Positions 59,101 through 64,000 of a DNA stretch of 64,000 bases are shown in pieces. Source of the stretch: Prosapia bicincta (Eukaryota; Arthropoda; Insecta; Hemiptera; Cercopidae); NCBI GenBank assembly GCA_036971475.1, contig JBAIZL010000002.1, forward strand, positions 127,090,533-127,154,532, given 5' to 3'. A program made the translations under genes and the position numbers. The notes beneath the pieces are model-generated. The model searched no databases and was not told where the DNA came from. It worked only from the letters and a program-made list of their open reading frames with translations. The number at the start of each line of letters is the position of its first letter. Within the stretch, counting starts at the first letter, position 1.

Positions 59101-59694
59101 AGGAATTTTTTTGGACTTGATAGGAGACTGACAGACTTACCTAAAGGCAATAGTCCAAAACTGCAATCTCTTGGAAATAAGCACATATAAAACACATATA
59201 AAACACTTAATACACTTTTATTTAAAATATTTCGATCAACATGATCTTCTTCAGTCAAGAAAGAGAAAACAAACCAAAAGATTGAAGTGAACCACAGATG
59301 TGTATAAACATCCAAATGTCACAGATTCACAGATTTATAGTTTATGATATAGAGCTATATGTGATATGTGTAGAAATTGTTAAATGCTACAATCACATAT
59401 AGCTCTATATCATAAACTATAAATCTGTGAATCTGTGACATTTGGATGTTTATACACATCTGTGGTTCACTTCAATCTTTTGGTTTGTTTTCTCTTTCTT
59501 GACTGAAGAAGATCATGTTGATCGAAATATTTCAAATAAAAGTGTATTAAGTGTTTTATATGTGTTTTATATGTGCTTATTTCCAAGAGATTGCAGTTTT
59601 GGACTATTGCCTTTAGGTAAGTCTGTCAGTCTCCTATCAAGTCCAAAAAAAATCCTAAATAAGCTTTAAGCTCTACTAGAACTAACCTAAAAAT
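59101..59694. mobile_element. Minimal fold-back PLE with 14-bp target duplication
   Basis: The duplication atttttcataattt lies at 59087-59100 and 59695-59708. The element is two inverted arms of about 265 bp meeting near 59377, with the PLE terminal signature gactgacagacttacct at both ends. The outer right end resembles the 3' end of the PLE at 4602-6606. No RT or endonuclease remains; the mirrored 75-80-codon frames in each arm are the same non-coding sequence read twice. Confidence 0.9.
59503..59533 (+). ncRNA. Hammerhead-like core in PLE arm (mirrored at 59230-59254, - strand)
   Basis: CTGAAGA (59503-59509), one extra A, GATC-ATGTT-GATC as stem II, then GAAA (59524-59527). This fits the CUGANGA...GAAA core with one unpaired base; stem III (ATATTTC) is weak. 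The opposite arm has the same motif on the minus strand. Drawn by eye. Confidence 0.45.
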
Positions 59695-59861
59695 ATTTTT
59701 CATAATTTGTAATTCTTGGGGGTGACCAGCAAGTTTAGACATTTTGCGAAGTTTTTGTTATTTTTCCATACATCCACTTTAATATAAATTACACAAGATA
59801 GAGACTAATTATATTAAACACATGTCCTGTCAGTGCTCTGAGTATAGAGCTATATTGCAAA

Positions 59862-59930
59862 CGTATATCTATAGTTCCTGCGTAGTGATTTGCAAAGATG
59901 GAAAATACTGAGATTTGAGCAGTTAATATA
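59862..59930. repeat. End of copy A/copy B homology
   Basis: cgtatatctatagttcctgc to gagatttgagcagtta matches 16018-16080 almost exactly; in copy A the non-LTR element at 16079 follows directly. Confidence 0.85.
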
Positions 59931-60235
59931 ATTCATAAAGAATTATTAAAGCAAAGGAAATTCATGTCATCTTTCAGAACATATTGGGGACTCTTCCCCT
60001 TCACATTCAATTGTTACCTCATAGACAAATGAGTTTAAATTTGGTTGGGACAGCTTAGATTATATGTAGTGGTTGACTAAGATGTGCCATTACATCAAAA
60101 ACTATTGCAAAAGTACATAAAATTGTCTTGGTGGATTGTTTTTGAAGGTGATAGAAATATTTGAAGCTGTAAAAGTATCATCTAAACTGCTATATAATAT
60201 CAGTGATCCCGCTTTTAGTAAAGTTTTTTACTTGA
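59930..60235. other. No recognisable gene
   Basis: Intron 3 sequence of copy B without a partner in copy A. Confidence 0.6.
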
Positions 60236-61645
60236 ATCACATTTTCAATGCCCACCACGTTTCTGGGGTTCACCAGAATGCAACTCACGAGGGCATCTGG
60301 TTGATAGTGTCAGATCGGAGCTGGATTCATACCTGCTAAATGACAGTTCTCCGACACATTTAGCAGCGTCTACAGGTGGATGGACAGCTGTTGACTTATT
60401 AATGTGCAGTCCTGCCTTGGCTATATGATGGACATGGTCAGTTATACCTGATCTCTATAGTAGCGATCATACAGCCATTGAGATCTCTTTGTATGACTCC
60501 TCACTCTGTTGTGTTTGACATCCCCGTTGGATCTTGAAAATTGCCAACAGGGAACAATTCTCACAAGATCTAGAATCACCGGACATGGAAGACCTGACTC
60601 CCATTGATGACATTGTCAATTTCTTTACAGAAACTGATTTGAATGCTGCTGCAATACCGAAAACGTCTTCCAGACCACGATGACCATCTGTTCCGTGGTG
60701 GAATGATAAGTGCTCTCAAATCCTTTGTTTACGAAAGAAAGCTTCAAAGAGGTTTAAAAGACATCCCACAAGGGACAACCTAGAAACATATAAAATCCTC
60801 TATGCAAAAGCACGGAGAATATTCAGGCAGAGTAGTCGTGAATCGTGGTCGCAATACACTAGCACTATTTCAAGAACAACAGCTCCATCGACAGTATGGA
60901 GGTAATTACGATCAGTTTGGGGTACTTCTATTCCAGTGCCATTAATTTCATTAAGGCATCCGGATGAGCATTTGATCACAGGCAGTGCGGAAATTGCTAA
61001 TGTACTGGGATCATCGTTCTCAAAATTTTCTTCATCTACTGCATATACTTTCCAGTTTTACAAGCGTAAACAGGAAGCTTTAACTTTCAGCTTTGGATTG
61101 TCTGGAGATGCTTATTTGAATATCCATTTCTCTCTTGATGAACTAGAATTAGCTCTTTCGTCAACAAAGGATTCAGCACCAGGCATGGATAATATTGTAT
61201 ACTCCATGATTAAAAATCTTCCACTTTTCCACTGTAGGCCAAACTAGTTCTCCTTCGAATATACAACTGTATATTTGAAAAGCATGATTTTCTTGATGCA
61301 TAAGTAGAAGCGAAAATAATTTCTCTTTTAAAACAAGAAAGAACAAAACTAATCCCAATAGTTACAGGCCCATCTTTCTGACCAGCTGCTTATGCAAACT
61401 ACTGGAAGAGATGGTGAACCGACGTCTTGTCTGGTACCTAGAAAAAAAAACCTCTTTCTAACGATCACTGTGGTTCCAGACAAGGACGTTCATCAGTTGA
61501 CCAATTGGTTTTGTTAGAGTCACCTATACAGAATGCCTTTCTCTTGCGACAATCCGCCATCGCTGTTTTCTTCGACCTTGAGAAGGCTATGATATGGTGT
61601 AGAGAAGAGGAATTTTGAACATTTTGTAATCATGGGGTGTATTGA
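60235..61645 (+). pseudogene. Decayed non-LTR ORF2 fragment, related to 32199-35894
   Basis: Collinear with ORF2 positions about 32600-34010: FNAHH (endonuclease), PTHLAASTGGWTAVDLLMCS, SSDHTAIEISLYDS, PSVPWWNDKCSQILCLRK, TAPSTVWR, SFSKFSSSTAY, LSSTKDSAPGMDNIVYSM and into the RT fingers (SVDQLVLLES, FFDLEKA). Many stops and frameshifts. Truncated at both ends. An older member of the same family. Confidence 0.9.
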
Positions 61646-62300
61646 GATGGCCAAAACTGTCTTAAAGGAAATATTTTGTTTTTAGGCCAAAATCTTTTAA
61701 AATATTATTTTTGTAAAAGTTTAAAAATGATATTGCTCCAAGTGAAAGGAGCCGTCGATCAAGTGCTTTATCTGTTTAAGTAACAAGACCGGTCCAAAGG
61801 GTGGACTTTGCTCACAGAATAGAGCAACTATAAATAAATTATTTTTCTTCTAATATGTAATGTTAAAATAAAATAAGTTCTTGTTATTTATGAAAAACAA
61901 AACACAAAAATAAAATAAAATAAAAAGTATAGAAAAACCACCAAAGTTTGAAAGAATTTTTTTAAACTAATAAAAACAGAATATTGTAAATTAAAAATTT
62001 ATTAATAAATTTATTAACAAATGTATTATCAAATTTATTTAATAAATGGTTAAATTAATGCTCCAAAAATTGGAAAAGTGTCAAGTGCAGGAACAAATAG
62101 TTTTGAGTGCTGTAATAAGGCAACTTACAAACAGAGGGGGTTAGAATTGTCATTCAAATTTGTAACAACAATTTGAAGGGTAAAGAAGACTATGACATTT
62201 AAAAATATCACCATATTACACCATAAGTGACGTTTTCGAGTATCCGCGAAAAAATGAGCAAAAATCTTCGAAAAAAAGTTTAAAAGTACACTATGTTACA
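61646..62300. other. No recognisable gene
   Basis: AT-rich. A GC-richer stretch (gccgtcgatcaagtgcttta, about 61750) has no known motif. Confidence 0.6.
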
Positions 62301-62310
62301 AGTCAAGAGA

Positions 62311-62550
62311 ATGTCTTGACAAATGGAAAAACCTGGTAGCAAGGGTAGGGGAAACTGCCTGCTAGCAAATGGGACAGGCAATTCAGCTTTTGCTGGAGAC
62401 GGACGTGCTTCTGGAGATCCAGAAGGAAGTTCAGGATGCTGTTGCGTGGCTGAGAAAAACACCCAAGCTCAAGACCGACATGGAGATGATCTGCCTTCGA
62501 CTGCCCGCGAAATTGAACTTGTACTTTTTAACAATGTAAAAAAGTATTAA
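62311..62550 (+). pseudogene. Unrecognised coding remnant
   Basis: This 240-bp island is GC-richer than its surroundings. One frame, with a single TAG, reads DKWKNLVARVGETAC, then QMGQAIQLLLETDVLLEIQK, EVQDAVAWLRKTPKLKTDME and MICLRLPAKLNLYF: an amphipathic, protein-like text. No family recognised. A second + frame is open for 75 codons but is Gly/Ala-rich and less convincing. Confidence 0.35.
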
Positions 62551-63790
62551 AACCGGCCCTAAAACCGATCAGTGCTGATGGCTACAAGAACCACGAGTCC
62601 AAGAAAACCACAAACATCCTAGTGAAAGTTTTTGGGGCAAGTCATGTAATAAGATTTCTTAATGCATAAATTTAATTAGTTGGTGAAAATGAATAATTTA
62701 AAAAAATATATAAACAAATGACTATTTTTAAAATGTAAAATTATTGGTGGTGATAATTTAATAATTTGTTCAAATATAAAATTGAAAGTTCTAGAATCTT
62801 AAGATCAAGAAAGAATAAAGTTAACGTTTTTATAAAGTCAAAATCTATATATGTTCCAAATGAATAGTCACAAAATTTATTTAGAGTCAATATCAGAAAA
62901 TGAATAAGAAATTTACAAAGAAAGTCAGTAGAAGATGATTTAGTAATTAAGTAAATACAATTTATTTTATGTCCATATGTACTAAATCTAACATCTAGTA
63001 TCAAATAACTGTAAAAATGTGAATCCAGTAAATTTGGTGCTGAAATCCTTGAAATTTATGTTTGGGAGCAGAAATATAAATTAAATCCATAGACACTAGG
63101 AAGTACTTTTGCAAGTTACTTTCACAGAAATTTATATATACATAAAATAAAATAAATAGATATAAATTGTTCTTCTGTTATATTAAAATATGTATGTGAT
63201 TTTATATGTGAAATTTTGAACTCTATAAAACCAAAATGTTCTCAAAGGACTTCAAATATTAGAAACAGTTAAATAATAGTATTATCCAGTTGACTATTGA
63301 ACATTATGCTAAGATTATAATAACTTTATAAAACATTCAAATATATTTAATGTCCAAAGAATTGCGTATAATTAATGGAAAATATATAACAAAAATTTAA
63401 TGACATTAAGAATTATATGATATTTTAGAAAAGCAAATTTTAATTTTTCAAGTGATTAAAACAAAATAAAACAAACAAAAAATGTTTCTAATTATTAAAA
63501 TTAACCTGTGGTAAAGCTAGTAAATAAAATTGTATAAAATTTTTCCAACCAGCAACTTTGAGTAAAATTAAATAATTAAATTAAACTGGCAATAAGAGTC
63601 TTAAGAAATACTATTGGAATTAGAACATAACAGTTAAATTTATACTCAAACACAAATTTTTAAGGTATAAATTATCACTTTAATGAGTTTGAACGTTTTG
63701 GTTGGTTTTTAAAAACAAAGTCCAGGGATTTATTCATTGCCAGATCATGTTTGACACACCACAGGTACCAGGATATAGTAAGTCAGGTGG
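62551..63790. other. AT-rich stretch without recognisable genes
   Basis: No open frame, splice-flanked exon or structured repeat seen. Confidence 0.6.
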
Positions 63791-63860
63791 GATCATATTT
63801 TGACCGCGGTTGAACAGCACGTTTTGGCTCTACAGAGTCCATCATCACCAGGTATAACTT
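63791..63860 (-). mobile_element. PLE terminal-repeat-like fragment
   Basis: Minus strand: GTGATGATGG, a short stem (CTC/GAG), then CCAAAACGTGC. This is the common PLE terminal motif of the CTGATGATGG...CCGAAACGT type with two core changes. It suggests a PLE running off the right edge. Confidence 0.4.
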
Positions 63861-64000
63861 ACGCAAAAAACGAGTAAATGTGGGTACTTTGTTGGTAGGG
63901 TGTGGAATGCGAAATCGAGGACAGTATTTTCTCACTGAGATGGTGCAGACTTAGTATAGGTTTGGCCACGGCAGTGTAAGGTAACATTCTTGCATTCATT

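Larger units (their letters stand above)
55785..59861. other. 4.07 kb present only in copy B (intron 3)
   Basis: Copy A passes from catatcaccac to acgtatatctatag in 16 bp (about 16000-16016); copy B needs 4.07 kb. The left half (55785-57980) is AT-rich with no recognisable gene. The right half is a cluster of TA tracts and fold-back repeats, listed separately. No inverted ends or target duplication for the whole block were found. Confidence 0.7.

Noticed and set aside
59073..59669. Two identical short proteins on opposite strands
   Set aside because: Same sequence read from both arms of the PLE palindrome; the terminal repeat is not coding.

Overview
The window is eukaryotic and almost certainly arthropod, most likely insect. 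It is AT-rich, its genes have GT-AG introns, and it holds a C2H2 zinc-finger gene family, BEL/Pao, PIF/Harbinger, pogo, piggyBac-like and R2-like transposons, and many Penelope-like elements (PLEs). I cannot name the species. I see no bacterial genes, tRNA or rRNA.

The backbone is two tandem copies of one zinc-finger gene, both on the + strand. Copy A fills the left side: coding exons 2, 3 and 4 lie at 12085-12133, 15581-15656 and 17546-18645, and its first coding exon must lie left of base 1. Copy B starts at 47292, with exons at 47292-47602, 50753-50807 and 55364-55439; its finger exon is not in the window. Splice phases (2, 0, 1) match across all exons. Intron sequence is shared between the copies (61-1625 with 48626-50210; 11324-16085 with 49985-55785 and 59862-59930), about 94% identical in the 216 bp I counted.

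Inside copy A, intron 1 carries an 8.9 kb PIF/Harbinger element (2376-11320, TSD TAA). Its transposase and MADF-BESS genes run in opposite directions with interlocked exons. The shared intron has in turn received a PLE (4602-6606) and a pogo element (6848-9322). Intron 2 carries a decayed PLE, and intron 3 a 5'-truncated non-LTR element (16079-17450). The finger exon encodes 11 fingers. It is followed by about 30 copies of an 87-bp unit that is itself a dead finger, then by decayed fingers broken by another non-LTR fragment.

The middle (22.9-46.6 kb) is transposon territory. It holds a piggyBac-like pseudogene, two decayed PLEs, and a 13.1 kb BEL/Pao LTR element (26960-40078, TSD cgatc). That element is split by a 6.0 kb two-ORF non-LTR retrotransposon (30274-36308, 13-bp TSD). 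Next come an AT-rich stretch, a non-LTR 3' end, and a nearly perfect PLE palindrome (44392-45271).

Copy B differs from copy A by an R2-like insertion that replaces about 955 bp of the shared PLE, and by an extra 4.07 kb full of fold-back repeats (55785-59861), including a 594-bp PLE palindrome with a 14-bp TSD. A second, decayed copy of the two-ORF non-LTR family lies at 60235-61645. Apart from the zinc-finger exons, every recognisable coding region is a transposon gene, and nearly all of those carry frameshifts, stops or catalytic substitutions.
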